Notes: generated by a model not told the origin, from the sequence alone. DNA of 64,000 bases from Deltaproteobacteria bacterium (GCA_020632695.1 JACKFB010000004.1:310001-374000); one strand, 5' to 3'. Numbered from the stretch's first letter, positions 17,533 to 29,214 are shown. Numbers and translations are program-made.

Positions 17533-18813
17533 ATGGCAGCCACGCGCCAGGAGGCGGCGGCCGGGCCTTCGCGTGAGCTGGTGCCGCGCCCGGGCGTGGC
17601 GCTGGGGCCGCCTCGGGGGGCGCGCCCCTACCGGCGCCTGCTCTCGCCGGTGGAGCGGATCTGGCTGGTCGCCGACCGGCTGGAGCCCCCTTTCGCGCCG
17701 GCCCTGGTGCTGGAGGGCGAGGGCGAGCTGGACCTCGCGGCGCTGACCGCCGCCGTCGAGCGAGCCGCCGAGGCCAACCCGGGCGCGCGGGTGGTGCTGA
17801 GGGGCTGGCTCTCGCGCTCGCGCTGGGTCGGCACGGGCCCGATGCCCCGGGTCGAGCGCGTCGAGGGCGCGGGCTGGGACGCGCGCAGCGGAGAGGAGGC
17901 GCCGTTTCTGGACCGGCCGCTGGACCCTCGCCGCGGGCCCGTGCTGGAGGTGCTGCTGGTGCCGGGCTCCGTGACGCGACTGGTCTTCCGGGTCCACCAC
18001 GCGGTCATGGACGGGCGCGGCCTCTTCCACTTCGTCGAGGACGTGTTCCGGGCGCTGCGCGGCGAGGCCCTGGAGGGCAGCAGCTCCGAGCAGACCGACC
18101 TGGAGCTGGCGCGGCGCCTCGCGCCGGACCCCGCCGCCCGCCGCCGCGAGGACTGCCTGGCGCCTACCGGCGCGCGACGCGGGGGTGACACGAAGAGCGT
18201 CTGGCGCCGCGTCTCGATCCCCGGCACCTTCTCGCGGGCGCTGCCCCGGGTGCTCTGCTGCGTCGCACGGCACGCGCGCAGCTTCGGCACGGGCGAGGTG
18301 CGCATCGGCGTGCCGGTGGATCTGCGCGGGCGCACCGACGCCGAGCGCTCCACCGCCAACCTGACCGGCATCCTGGACCTGGACCTGCCCGCGCAGGCGA
18401 CGGTGGCGTCGGTGCAGGCCGCGCTGGAGCAGGCGCTGGCGCAGCACCGCGCCGCGGCCTTCGTGCTGGAGGCCGAGTTCATCCGCGGGGTGCCGCTCTG
18501 GCTGGCCACCGCCGTCGCCCGCGCCAGCACGCGCCGCGTGTGCCGCAACGACCGCTACGAGAGCTCGGGCACGGTGTCGAACCTGGGGCGCGTGCCGGTG
18601 GAGCGCTTCGCCGGCGGAGGCTTCGCGACGCGCGCGGCCTTCTTCGTGCCGCCCGGCACGGCGTCGCACGCCTGCTTCATCGTCCTCTGCGGCCACCCCG
18701 AGGGGCTGGAGGCGGTGGTCACCATGCCCGGCGACCTCGCCAGCGAGGGGCGCCTGGACGAGCTGCTCGACGCCCTGGGCGCGGCTCTGGCACCGGCGCC
18801 CGCGGACGGGTGA
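17533..18813 (+). CDS. Orphan condensation-domain acyltransferase
   Basis: 426 residues, about the length of a free-standing condensation (C) domain. The motif HHAVMDG (about residue 155) is the HHxxxDG catalytic signature that joins acyl groups to amines or alcohols in nonribosomal peptide synthetases, PapA proteins and wax-ester synthases. A matching C-terminal half is present (VRIGVPVDLRGRT, TVSNLGRVP). No adenylation, carrier or ketosynthase domain lies nearby, so it probably acts on a free acyl-CoA or on carriers encoded elsewhere. Substrate unknown. It converges with lepA with one base between the stops. Confidence 0.78.
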   Translation: MAATRQEAAAGPSRELVPRPGVALGPPRGARPYRRLLSPVERIWLVADRLEPPFAPALVLEGEGELDLAALTAAVERAAEANPGARVVLRGWLSRSRWVGTGPMPRVERVEGAGWDARSGEEAPFLDRPLDPRRGPVLEVLLVPGSVTRLVFRVHHAVMDGRGLFHFVEDVFRALRGEALEGSSSEQTDLELARRLAPDPAARRREDCLAPTGARRGGDTKSVWRRVSIPGTFSRALPRVLCCVARHARSFGTGEVRIGVPVDLRGRTDAERSTANLTGILDLDLPAQATVASVQAALEQALAQHRAAAFVLEAEFIRGVPLWLATAVARASTRRVCRNDRYESSGTVSNLGRVPVERFAGGGFATRAAFFVPPGTASHACFIVLCGHPEGLEAVVTMPGDLASEGRLDELLDALGAALAPAPADG

Positions 18814-18814
18814 G

Positions 18815-20611
<1,797 letters not shown>

Positions 20612-20638
20612 GGGGCTCCTCGGCGACGGACCGGACCG

Positions 20639-23600
20639 CTATTTCTTGCCGCAGGTGTTGCTGCCGCCGGCGGTGTGGCCGGCGACCTGCAGGCTCCACG
20701 CGGCGCAGGTGTTCGCCTGCCTGTACAGCACCCGGATGTAGATGTCGCGCCCGGAATCGCTGCCGCTCGGCGCGCCCGTGCAGAGGCCGAACACTTCGAG
20801 GCACTCCTCCTCCCACCGGAGCTGCACCGACTCCACCGTCGTCCCCACCCCGACCGACTGCACCGTCGAGCTGCCGCTGCAGCCGTCGCACCAGGCCTCC
20901 AGATCGTAGTCGGTCCCCGCGGGCATGCTGAGGGTGACGGTCGCCGACAGCGAGTTCAGGCTGAAGGGATCGCTGTCGTCCTCGCTGACCTTCACGCGGT
21001 ACCACTTCTCGCCCACCCCGCTGGCCGTCGAGGTGTCCGACCCGGTGTCGCCGCGCACGGCGCCCAGCGTGCTGAAGGTGCCGCACGCCGGATCGCCGTC
21101 GAGCGCGCGCTCGCAGCCGTTGGACTGGATGGTGTCGAAGTTGCACCAGCCCGAGCTGCAGTTCCCGACCAGGCAGGTCCCGGTCGAGCAGGTGGGCGTC
21201 GCGTGGGCCAGCGAGCAGCCGACGTCGCAGTTGCCGCAGTCGTCGAGGCTCCAGATGCTCCGCTCGCAGCCGTTGTCCGGGTTCGAGTCGCAGCTCGCGT
21301 AGCCCAGCGTGCAGGTGGGCACGCACTTGCCCGCCGCGCACAGGGTCTGGCCGTGGGCGTTGGTGCATTTCTTGCCGCAGCCCCCGCAGTTGTTGACGTC
21401 GCTGGCGAAGTCGTCGTCGGTCAGGCCGTCGCAGTCGTTGTCCTTGCCGTCGCAGGACAGCTCCACGCCGGCCTCGTACCCGCTGCCGCAGCTCTGGTAG
21501 ACGGACGTGTTGCAGGCCTTCCACGTGCCGCCCTGGCAGAGCGACGCCGGCTTCTGGCAGCCGGTGCAGGCGCCCTCGGTCAGCTCGCAGGCGCGCCCGT
21601 CGTGCGCCACCAGGTCGACCGGGTCCTCGGCGTCGGTCAGCCCGTCGCAGTCGTTGTCCTTGCCGTCGCAGATCTCGTCGCTCGACGGCAAGGGGTCGCA
21701 GACGTTGGGCATGCCGTTGGTGCAGGCCGGGATCGTGTGCTTGCACTCGCCCACCCCGCAGGTGATGGTCGCGCCGGTCGCGTTGGTGCAGGTCCCGGGG
21801 GTGGTCCCGACGCAGCTCCCGGGCGTGGCCGTCTGGCAGCCGGCGTCGCATGACGTGTACGCCGTGCCCTGGCCCTGCGCCGGGCACAGCTCGGCGGCCG
21901 ACTGGCAGGCGCCGCTCCCGTTGCAGGCCGCGACCTCCGGGCTGACGTCGGCGCGCCGGTAGCAGGTGTCGTCGCCGAAGCCCCAGTAATAGCCGACGCA
22001 GCTCACGGCGCCGCACTCGGAGTCCGGGTCCTTGCCCGACGCCAGCAGGCTGCAGGTGCCCTCCTTGCCGGGCAGGTCGCAGCGCCGGCACGAGCCGCCG
22101 CAGGTCGACGTGCAGCAGACCCCGTCGACGCAGGTCAGCCCCGCGTCGCATTGGGCCGTCGTGGTGCAGGGGTTGCCGGCGTCCAGGTTCGGCGTGCAGG
22201 CGCCCGCCTCGCAGTGCGCGCCCGGGTCGCAGTCGGCGTTGGACGCGCAGCTCGGCAGGCACAGCGGCGTCGGCTGCGTCTGCGCCGAGGTGCAGAACAC
22301 CGAGACGTAGGGTCCGCACTCGTTGGCCTCGAGCCCCGCGCACCCGGAGTCGTCGTCGGTGGGCGAGCCGAGCTGGCACTGGTGCGCCACGCAGAGCGGG
22401 TCGCGCCGCGCTCCGTCGCAGTTCGAGACGTCGTTGCACACCGAGGGCGCGCCGTAGGTGCCGACCGGGCAGTTGCCCGCCTGGGCGCAGCAGTCGCCGG
22501 ACTGGCAGCAGAACCCGTTCTGGCAGTGCCCGCTCTCGCACTGGGCGTCGCGCACGCAGACGTCTCCGTCACCCAGGTCGGGCTTGCACACTCCGCTGCC
22601 GCAGTAGCCCTCCGGGTCGCAGCCGCCGTCGGTCGCGCAGCTCTGGGCGCACTGCGGTTGCGTCTGGTCGCTGGTCCCGGTGCAGAACACGCTGGGGTAG
22701 AGGCCGCAGGCGTTGGCCTCCAACGAGGCGCCGCAGGCGACGTCGTTGGCCTGGCCGGTCTTCGTCGAGCAGACGTGCCCCACGCACTGGGCCACGTCCT
22801 GGGCGCCCTGGCAGGTGGTCGGGAAGAGGCAGGCCGGCGGGCTGGTGTAGTCGGCCGAGCAGTCGCCGGCCAGATTGCAGCAGTCGCCGCCCGAGCAGCA
22901 GATCCCGCCCTGGCAGTGGTCGCTGGCGCAGTCGGAGTCCTCGTCGCAGCCGCCGCCGTCGGGCAGGTCGGGCGTGCAGACGCCGTCGCAGTGGGCGCCC
23001 ATGTCGCAGTCGTCGTCGGTCGCGCAGGTGACCGGGCACTGCGGCGCGGGCTGCTCCTCCTCGCCGGTGCACGCGATGGACGTGAAGTAGCCGCAGGTGT
23101 CGGCGATGACGCCCTGGTCGCACGCGCTGTCGTCCGGCAGCGTGAGCGAGTCGCAGGTGGCGGACTCGCAGGTGGCGTCGACGCGGTGGCCCGAGCAGGT
23201 GGCGCTGCTCTCGCAGAGCGGCGGCGCCGAGTAGGCGCCGGGGCAGTCGGTCGGCTCGGAGCAGCAGTCGCCGGACTGACAGCAGAACCCGTTCTGGCAG
23301 TGTCCGCTGGCGCAGTCGCTGGGTTCGTCGCAGCTCGCGCCGTCGCCGAGGTCCAGCTCGCAGGTGTCGTCGCAGTGGAAGCCGCCCAGGCACTCGCTGT
23401 CGTTGGCGCAGACCTCGGCGCACACCGGCGGGGCCTGGTTCGGAGTGCCCTTGCAGAAGACCGGCTGCAGCGGCGTGCAGTCCAGCGCCTGGATCGTCGG
23501 GCCGCAGGCCGTGTCGTCGGGGATGGGCGGGCTCTGCACGCAGGTGTGCGACAGGCACTGGGCGTCCCGGCGCGTGCCCTGGCAGGTGGCCTCGTCGTCG

Positions 23601-26491
23601 CATGCCGGCGGCTGGGCCAGGCCGGCGGGGCACTGGGCCGGCTGGGCGCAGCAGTCCCCCGACGCGCAGCAGTAGCCGTTCTGACAGTGCCCGCTGGTGC
23701 AGTCGGAGGCCTCGGTGCAGGCCAGGCCGTCGGGAAGGTCGGCGGCGCACTTGCCGGTGGACTCCACGCAGTGGGCCGACTCGGCGCACTGCGCGTCGCT
23801 GGTGCACGTCGTCGCGCACGCGCTCCCGGCGCACACGAACTTCCCGCAGGAGACCGGCGGCGGCGCGACGCACCCGCCGCCCAGGCACACCGCCGCCGCC
23901 GTGGCGGCCCATGCGTCGCCCGAGCCCGCGCACTTCGCCGGCGCGCAGCCGGTCGCCTGCTCGTCCGTGTTGTTGTTGCAGTTGTCGTCGACGCCGTTGC
24001 AGACCTCCGTCGCGCCGGGGTTCACGGCGGGCAGCCCGTCGTCGCAGTCGCCGCCGCCCTTCGGGCAGATGGCGGGGAGGCCCACCAGCCCCAGCTTCTG
24101 GTCGCAGTACTGGTCGCCGTCGTCGTCGCAGCCGTCGTCGGTGACGCCGTCGCAGTCCTGGTCGATGCCGTCGCAGAGCTCCGGCGACGCCAGCGACGCC
24201 GTCGAGCAGCTCGCCTTCGTCAGCCCGGAGCACTGGACGACGCCGTCCGCGCACGCGCCGGTGCCGCAGGGCTGGCCGATGGGCACGCTGGTGCCGCCGG
24301 CGCTCAGCCAGGCGAAGCCCTCGTCGGTGGAGCCGTCGCAGTCGTTGTCCAGCCCGTCGCACGACAGCTCCTGGCCCGCCTGGTAGCTGGCCGCGTGGCC
24401 GGCGTACTCGGGCGTCCCGCAGCCCGCCCAGCTCCCCGCCTGACACAGCGCGCCCACCTTCGCGGCGCCCGCGCAGACGCCCTGCTGGTTCTCGCAGAGC
24501 GGCAGCGCCAGCGAGTCGTCCTTGCCGTCGGTCTGCCCGTCACAGTCGTCGTCGAGGCCGTTGCAGGTCTCCTGGGCCGTGGCCGCCTCGCCCGGGCACT
24601 CGATGCCCGTCTTCGCGGCGTCGCACACGCTCAGCCCGCCGGCGCAGGCGCCCACGCCACAGGGCTTGCCGGCGCCCTTGACCAGCACGCCGTCCAGGCC
24701 GAGCCGCTCGAAGTCGTCGTCGGTCTGCCCGTCACAGTCGTTGTCCAGCCCGTCGCAGGCCGTCTCGACGCCGTCCTGGTAGTCCGCGCTCCAGGCGGCG
24801 TAGATCTCCGCGCCGCAGGGCTTCCAGGCGCCGCTCTGGCACAGGGCCGCCGTGCGCTTGGCGCCGGAGCACACCCCCGCCGCCTTGTCGCAGCTCCCCA
24901 GCACCAGCGCCGGGTCGTCGGCGTCGGTCTGGCCGTCACAGTCGTTGTCGACGCCGTCGCACACCTCGACGCCGCTGGCCGCGTCGGTGGTGCAGACCAG
25001 CCCGTCGCCCGCCTCGTTGCAGATCGTCTTTCCGCCCGTGCACTTGCCGGTGCCGCAGGGCTTGCCGGCGCCGATCACCTCGCTGCCGTCGCTCTGCACC
25101 AGGGTGAAGCCCTCGTCGGTCAGGCCATCGCAGTCGTTGTCCTTGCCGTCGCAGCTCAGCTCCTGTCCCGCCTCGTACGCGGCGTCGTTCGCCAGGTACT
25201 GCTCGGCGCCACAGGCCTGCCAGACGCCGCCCTGGCACAGGGACGCCGTCGCCATCGCCCCCTTGCACACGCCCACCTGCACCGTGCAGGGGCCGGCGAC
25301 CAGGTCACCGTCGTCCGCGTCGGTCTGTCCGTCGCAGTCGTCGTCCGCGCCGTTGCACAGCTCGGACTTGCTGGCCGCGTCGTCGGTGCAGACCACGACC
25401 CCGCCCGGCCCGCAGGCCCAGGTGCCGTCGGTGCAGGCGTCAGCGTCCTCGCCGTCGCACGCGTCGCCGAGCTGGTCGAAGTCCTCGTCGGTCAGGCCGT
25501 CGCAGTCGTCGTCTTTCGCATTGCACAGCTCCGCCTTCCCCTCGCCGGTCTCGATGCAGGTCAGGGTGCCGGCGCTGCAGGTCTGCACACCGGTGGCGCA
25601 CTCGTCCTCATCGGGTCCGTCGCAGGCCTCGCCCGCACCCTCGAAGGCGTCGTCGGTGAGGCCGTTGCAGTCGTCGTCCTGCCCGTTGCAGGTCTCGGCC
25701 GCCGGCACCCGCGCCGAGCACGCCGACAACCCGGCAGCCTCGCAGCGGCGCACTCCCGTGCAGGTGCCCAGCGCGTTGCCGACCGAGCAGTCGGTCGACG
25801 CGCCGGTCAGCGTCGCGTGGGCCGTGCACGGACACTCGCCGCTGGTGGGGCGGCACAGCGGCAGGGTCGCGTCGCCGATGGTCGTGTCCTCGCAGGTCGC
25901 CCCCTCGGGGCACTCGGCGTCGGTCGAGCACGCGGTGCCGCAAAAAGACCCGGTCTCGTCGTCGCCCGCCACGCAGCGGTGATCCAGCCCCCCCGATACT
26001 GCGTCGCGGCAGTCGGCGTCCGTGCGGCAGGGCGAGCACCAGGTCAGGTGCTGGTACACGCAGATGAAGTTGACGTCGCCGCCGCCGCCCACCGGCTTGC
26101 AGGACCAGCCGGCCGGGCACTCCGACTCGCAGCTGCTGGTGCACTCGAAGCCGTTGGGGCCTTCGACGCAGAAGCCGCTGAAGCAGTCCTCGTTCTCCAC
26201 GCAGGGCGAGCCCGGGCAGCCCACGCACGGCGCGGCGTCGGTCTCCGGGGCGTCGCTGGCGTCCGAGCCGGCGTCCTTCAGGTCGGCGTCGACGTCGGAC
26301 AGCATGGTGGCGTCGCTGGTGTCCTTGGCGTCCTCGGCGTCCTTGGCGTCGGTGTCGGCGACGGCGTCCGACTGCACCACGTCGCCTTCACCCGGGGTGT
26401 CCGAGCTGCTGCACGCGCCGAGCAGAACCGCCGCCACCACCGCCAGCGACCGCCCGAGGCCCCGCCTGGGACGCAGGTATGCCGTGCTCAT
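20639..26491 (-). CDS. Giant cysteine-rich lipoprotein with twelve MopE-type metal-binding motifs
   Basis: The start at 26491 (GGAGAGGGG six bases upstream) gives a signal peptide with lipobox LLGAC and an Asp/Ala linker. The product is 1950 residues. Residues of about 260-840 carry ten copies and about 1610-1690 two more of the pattern E-x-CxGxDxDCDGxTDE, the putative metal-binding motif named after MopE of Methylococcus (PF11617). Residues of about 930-1450 hold disulfide-rich units, four with the form DCxSGHCQNGxCC-SGDCC. A C-terminal beta-rich domain (about 1815-1950) resembles a pre-peptidase or carbohydrate-binding fold. It should be surface-exposed and bind divalent metal, calcium or copper being the usual candidates. 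Same strand as lepA, 27 bases ahead of it. Cleavage or anchoring beyond the lipid is not visible. Confidence 0.87.
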   Translation of the reverse strand: MSTAYLRPRRGLGRSLAVVAAVLLGACSSSDTPGEGDVVQSDAVADTDAKDAEDAKDTSDATMLSDVDADLKDAGSDASDAPETDAAPCVGCPGSPCVENEDCFSGFCVEGPNGFECTSSCESECPAGWSCKPVGGGGDVNFICVYQHLTWCSPCRTDADCRDAVSGGLDHRCVAGDDETGSFCGTACSTDAECPEGATCEDTTIGDATLPLCRPTSGECPCTAHATLTGASTDCSVGNALGTCTGVRRCEAAGLSACSARVPAAETCNGQDDDCNGLTDDAFEGAGEACDGPDEDECATGVQTCSAGTLTCIETGEGKAELCNAKDDDCDGLTDEDFDQLGDACDGEDADACTDGTWACGPGGVVVCTDDAASKSELCNGADDDCDGQTDADDGDLVAGPCTVQVGVCKGAMATASLCQGGVWQACGAEQYLANDAAYEAGQELSCDGKDNDCDGLTDEGFTLVQSDGSEVIGAGKPCGTGKCTGGKTICNEAGDGLVCTTDAASGVEVCDGVDNDCDGQTDADDPALVLGSCDKAAGVCSGAKRTAALCQSGAWKPCGAEIYAAWSADYQDGVETACDGLDNDCDGQTDDDFERLGLDGVLVKGAGKPCGVGACAGGLSVCDAAKTGIECPGEAATAQETCNGLDDDCDGQTDGKDDSLALPLCENQQGVCAGAAKVGALCQAGSWAGCGTPEYAGHAASYQAGQELSCDGLDNDCDGSTDEGFAWLSAGGTSVPIGQPCGTGACADGVVQCSGLTKASCSTASLASPELCDGIDQDCDGVTDDGCDDDGDQYCDQKLGLVGLPAICPKGGGDCDDGLPAVNPGATEVCNGVDDNCNNNTDEQATGCAPAKCAGSGDAWAATAAAVCLGGGCVAPPPVSCGKFVCAGSACATTCTSDAQCAESAHCVESTGKCAADLPDGLACTEASDCTSGHCQNGYCCASGDCCAQPAQCPAGLAQPPACDDEATCQGTRRDAQCLSHTCVQSPPIPDDTACGPTIQALDCTPLQPVFCKGTPNQAPPVCAEVCANDSECLGGFHCDDTCELDLGDGASCDEPSDCASGHCQNGFCCQSGDCCSEPTDCPGAYSAPPLCESSATCSGHRVDATCESATCDSLTLPDDSACDQGVIADTCGYFTSIACTGEEEQPAPQCPVTCATDDDCDMGAHCDGVCTPDLPDGGGCDEDSDCASDHCQGGICCSGGDCCNLAGDCSADYTSPPACLFPTTCQGAQDVAQCVGHVCSTKTGQANDVACGASLEANACGLYPSVFCTGTSDQTQPQCAQSCATDGGCDPEGYCGSGVCKPDLGDGDVCVRDAQCESGHCQNGFCCQSGDCCAQAGNCPVGTYGAPSVCNDVSNCDGARRDPLCVAHQCQLGSPTDDDSGCAGLEANECGPYVSVFCTSAQTQPTPLCLPSCASNADCDPGAHCEAGACTPNLDAGNPCTTTAQCDAGLTCVDGVCCTSTCGGSCRRCDLPGKEGTCSLLASGKDPDSECGAVSCVGYYWGFGDDTCYRRADVSPEVAACNGSGACQSAAELCPAQGQGTAYTSCDAGCQTATPGSCVGTTPGTCTNATGATITCGVGECKHTIPACTNGMPNVCDPLPSSDEICDGKDNDCDGLTDAEDPVDLVAHDGRACELTEGACTGCQKPASLCQGGTWKACNTSVYQSCGSGYEAGVELSCDGKDNDCDGLTDDDFASDVNNCGGCGKKCTNAHGQTLCAAGKCVPTCTLGYASCDSNPDNGCERSIWSLDDCGNCDVGCSLAHATPTCSTGTCLVGNCSSGWCNFDTIQSNGCERALDGDPACGTFSTLGAVRGDTGSDTSTASGVGEKWYRVKVSEDDSDPFSLNSLSATVTLSMPAGTDYDLEAWCDGCSGSSTVQSVGVGTTVESVQLRWEEECLEVFGLCTGAPSGSDSGRDIYIRVLYRQANTCAAWSLQVAGHTAGGSNTCGKK

Positions 26492-26657
26492 CGACCCCTC
26501 TCCGGAACGACCCGGGTCCGCGCCGGCGCCTCGATGCTCCCGACTCTCGGGTGCTGGCGTGCGGCTGGAGGACAGACCCCGGCCCGTTGACGATGAGCCC
26601 AATCCTAAGTCGACTCAACACATCTCACCAGGGCCGGCCGGATTGGCGGGGGCCCGA

Positions 26658-27761
26658 TCAGCGCCGGAGCACGCAGACCGTCGGCTGGTGATCGAAGATG
26701 CGCGCTTCGGTGACCGGCGGGTGCCCTTCGGTGGTGCCCGCCGACCAGCAGGCGCCGTCGAAGGTGTCGCTGAGGACGTGGTCGATGCTGAGCAGGCCGC
26801 CGTAGGTGGCCGGGGCGTCCTCGCCCAGCTCGGTGACGAAGTGGAAGGCGGAGCCCGGCCCGGTGAAGTCCAGCCAGCGCGCGGCGCTGGGGTCGTCGCT
26901 GGCCAGGCGGCCGGGGTCGGTGTTGAGATCGCCGAGGATGATGTTCGCGTCGCCGTTGGCGCCCGGTGCGCCGTCGCCCAGATCGACGAAGACCTGCTCG
27001 ACCTGGGCGACGCGGCACGCCAGGGACTCGGGGTCGAAGCCCGAGGTGCCGTGGAAGTTCACCACCGTCAGCGGCGGGCCGGCGCTGCGCTCGATGACGC
27101 CGCGGGCCACCCGCGCCCCGGAGCCGCAGCCGGGCACCGTGCTCCCGGCGAGACCCTCGAGGCAGAGGTCGGCGTCACAACCGCGGAAATGCCCGAAGGC
27201 GCGGCGCACGGCGAGGCACTTGTCGGGCTTTCCGGGGTGACAGGCCACCTGCCAGCCGGCGCCGACGAGGAGCTGAGCCACCGTCGGATCGCCGGGCTGC
27301 CAGGTCTCGCAGACGAAGCCGACCCGAGCCTCCGCGGGGATCTCCGGGCAGCGGCCGGAGTAGAAGATCTCCTGGAACGCGACGATGTCCGGGCGCACGT
27401 CGGCGAGGAAGGCCGCGGCGGCGTCGACGAAGGCTGTCCAGGCGAGCCCGTTCCCGTACCAGGTGTCCGACCAGCCCGCCTGCACGGGCCCGTAGCCGAA
27501 GTTGTCGCCAGGCTCGGTGCCGCCGGGAACCCCAGCGGTCCCCGTGTTGAAGGTGACGACGACCACGGCGTCGCCCTCGGCATCGGTCCCGGTCTCGGCC
27601 CCGGTCTCGGCCTCGGTCTCGGCCTCGGCCCCGGTCTCGGCGTCGGTCTCGGCCTCGGCCCCGGTCTCGGTCTCGGCCCCGGCGTCGGCCCCGCCCCCGC
27701 CCCCGCCCCCACAACCCGCCACAGCCAGGACCAACACCGCTGCGAGGGCGACTGCACGCAC
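26658..27761 (-). CDS. Endonuclease/exonuclease/phosphatase-family lipoprotein
   Basis: The chosen GTG at 27761 has GGGAGG eight bases upstream; a GTG at 27767 is too close to it. The signal peptide ends in AVAGC. A Gly run and about 40 residues of Glu/Thr/Ala hexamer-type linker follow, encoded by repeats near 27570-27700. The rest is a metal-dependent EEP fold: VVVTFNTG, DIVAFQEI (metal-binding Glu), VVNFHGTSG, IILGDLNTD (catalytic Asp/Asn), LSIDHVL and the final DHQPTV His. Relatives hydrolyse phosphodiesters of nucleic acids, inositol phosphates or sphingomyelin. Being lipid-anchored, it probably acts outside the cytoplasm; the substrate is open. 367 residues. Confidence 0.85.
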   Translation of the reverse strand: MRAVALAAVLVLAVAGCGGGGGGGADAGAETETGAEAETDAETGAEAETEAETGAETGTDAEGDAVVVVTFNTGTAGVPGGTEPGDNFGYGPVQAGWSDTWYGNGLAWTAFVDAAAAFLADVRPDIVAFQEIFYSGRCPEIPAEARVGFVCETWQPGDPTVAQLLVGAGWQVACHPGKPDKCLAVRRAFGHFRGCDADLCLEGLAGSTVPGCGSGARVARGVIERSAGPPLTVVNFHGTSGFDPESLACRVAQVEQVFVDLGDGAPGANGDANIILGDLNTDPGRLASDDPSAARWLDFTGPGSAFHFVTELGEDAPATYGGLLSIDHVLSDTFDGACWSAGTTEGHPPVTEARIFDHQPTVCVLRR

Positions 27762-27916
27762 GATCACGACCTCCCGGGACGCCGGTGGACGGCTCCGGCC
27801 CGTTACCGAAAGCCGGCCTCCGGGATAGTAGTCTTCCGAGCGCGAAGGACGCGAGCGGGCCGCCACCCCGGATGAGGGTGTCGCCTCCCGCCGCGGCTTG
27901 TCGCCAGGAGGTGGAC

Positions 27917-28930
27917 ATGAGTGCATGTTGCAGGTCATTGGTTGTGCTGTCGGCGGTGGCCATGCTCGGGGGAGCGTGTCGGTCGACGGACGCCACCCGC
28001 GCGACCACGGTTGCCAGCGGCGGAGAGGACAACAGCATGAGCGGTGATCGGAACGAGGGGCGAGAGGGTTGGCATGAGCTGACCCCGGCCGAGGCGGCGG
28101 TGATCGAAGAGGGCGGCACCGAGCGCGCCTTCACCGGCAAGTACTGGGATCACCACGCGGACGGCACCTACGTCTGCAAGCGGTGCGGGGCGCCGCTCTT
28201 CGCGTCGGACACCAAGTTCGACTCGGGGACGGGCTGGCCGAGCTTCGACGACGCGCTGCCGGGGGCCGTGCGCGAGGTGAGCGATTGGGGGCGCACCGAG
28301 ATCGTGTGCGCGAAGTGCGGAGCGCACCTGGGCCACGTGTTTCGTGGCGAGCGGATGACCGAGCGGAACACGCGGCACTGCGTGAACTCCGCGTCGTTGG
28401 ACTTCCAGCCCACGGGCGCCGAGGCGGCGCCGGCCAAGGAGGCGCGCGCGGACGCGTACTTCGCGGGCGGCTGCTTCTGGGGCGTCGAGCACCTGCTCGA
28501 GGGCCAGCCGGGCGTCATCGACGTGGTCTCGGGCTACATGGGCGGCCACCTCGACCAGCCGGGCTACAAGCAGGTCAGCTCCGGCACCACCGGGCACGCC
28601 GAGACCGTGCACGTGGTGTACGACCCCACCAAGACCACCTACGAGGCCCTGGCGAAGCGCTTCTTCGAGATCCACGACCCCACCGAGCGCGGCCACCAGG
28701 GCCCCGACTACGGCCCCCAGTACCGCTCGGCCATCTTCGTCACCGACGCCGAGCAGCGCCGCGTCATCGAGGGCCTCATCGCCAAGCTGCGAGCCCGCGG
28801 CTACGACGTGGTCACCGAGGTCGAGCCCGCCGGCAAGTTCTGGCCCGCCGAGGAATACCACCAGGACTACTACGAGCGCTCCGGCAAGGAGCCCTATTGT
28901 CACATATACACCCCCCGCTTCGGGGACTGA
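27917..28930 (+). CDS. msrBA: Lipid-anchored methionine sulfoxide reductase, MsrB-MsrA fusion
   Basis: The ATG at 27917, nine bases after AGGAGG, starts a signal peptide with lipobox LGGAC. MsrB is first (about 45-165): two zinc CxxC pairs (CKRC, CAKC), GWPSF, and the catalytic Cys in RHCVNSASL. MsrA follows (about 175-330) with the catalytic GCFWG (Cys about residue 185), GYMGG and EEYHQDYY. The enzyme would reduce both R- and S-methionine sulfoxide in exported proteins. The order B then A is the reverse of many known fusions, and no thioredoxin-like domain is attached, so electrons must come from a separate periplasmic donor. The stop codon abuts a palindromic repeat. Confidence 0.94.
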   Translation: MSACCRSLVVLSAVAMLGGACRSTDATRATTVASGGEDNSMSGDRNEGREGWHELTPAEAAVIEEGGTERAFTGKYWDHHADGTYVCKRCGAPLFASDTKFDSGTGWPSFDDALPGAVREVSDWGRTEIVCAKCGAHLGHVFRGERMTERNTRHCVNSASLDFQPTGAEAAPAKEARADAYFAGGCFWGVEHLLEGQPGVIDVVSGYMGGHLDQPGYKQVSSGTTGHAETVHVVYDPTKTTYEALAKRFFEIHDPTERGHQGPDYGPQYRSAIFVTDAEQRRVIEGLIAKLRARGYDVVTEVEPAGKFWPAEEYHQDYYERSGKEPYCHIYTPRFGD

Positions 28931-29103
28931 TCGAGGCACCGGCTGAGGCGGCCGCGCACGCCGTGGGCGGCGTCGCTCGCTCGGGTCGCGTGTGCGGCGG
29001 GCCTGGGGCCCGCCTCCGTGCGCCCTCGCTCGCTTCTTGCCCACGACGCGCGCAACCGCCTCATCCGGCGCCTCGGACGGGGCGCCTTAGGGGGGGCGTG
29101 TCG
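28931..29103 (-). repeat. Palindromic intergenic repeat, copy A (directly after msrBA)
   Basis: Starts with the first base after the msrBA stop. It is the reverse complement of copy B (32392-32562) over most of its length, including the centre GGCGGGCC-CCA-GGCCCGCC (as read on the minus strand) and two flanking arms of about 34 bases. The better-folding strand is the minus strand, because arm differences there become G-U rather than A-C. The 447-base gap 28931-29377 contains only this element, a partial copy and an inverted second full copy. Confidence 0.8.
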
Positions 29104-29109
29104 GGGGCT

Positions 29110-29145
29110 CGGCGTCGCTCGCTCGGGTCGCGTGTGCGGCGGGCC
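29110..29145 (-). repeat. Partial copy of the palindromic repeat
   Basis: 36 bases identical to 28968-29003, in the same orientation, exactly 142 bases further on. They span one inner flank up to the central hairpin, after which the sequence diverges. It looks like a truncated or recombined copy between full copies A and A3. The stretch to 29214 has no coding sign. Confidence 0.75.
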
Positions 29146-29214
29146 CTCGCGCCGTGAGGGGAACGTGTCCGCAGCACGACCCACCCGAATCGGCAAGGCG
29201 CCTCCCCCCGCGAC

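Noticed and set aside
22151..26590. A plus-strand open frame of about 1480 codons opposite the MopE-repeat lipoprotein
   Set aside because: It is the mirror of the DNA repeats of the real gene; the translation is Val/Ala/Arg-rich without motifs.
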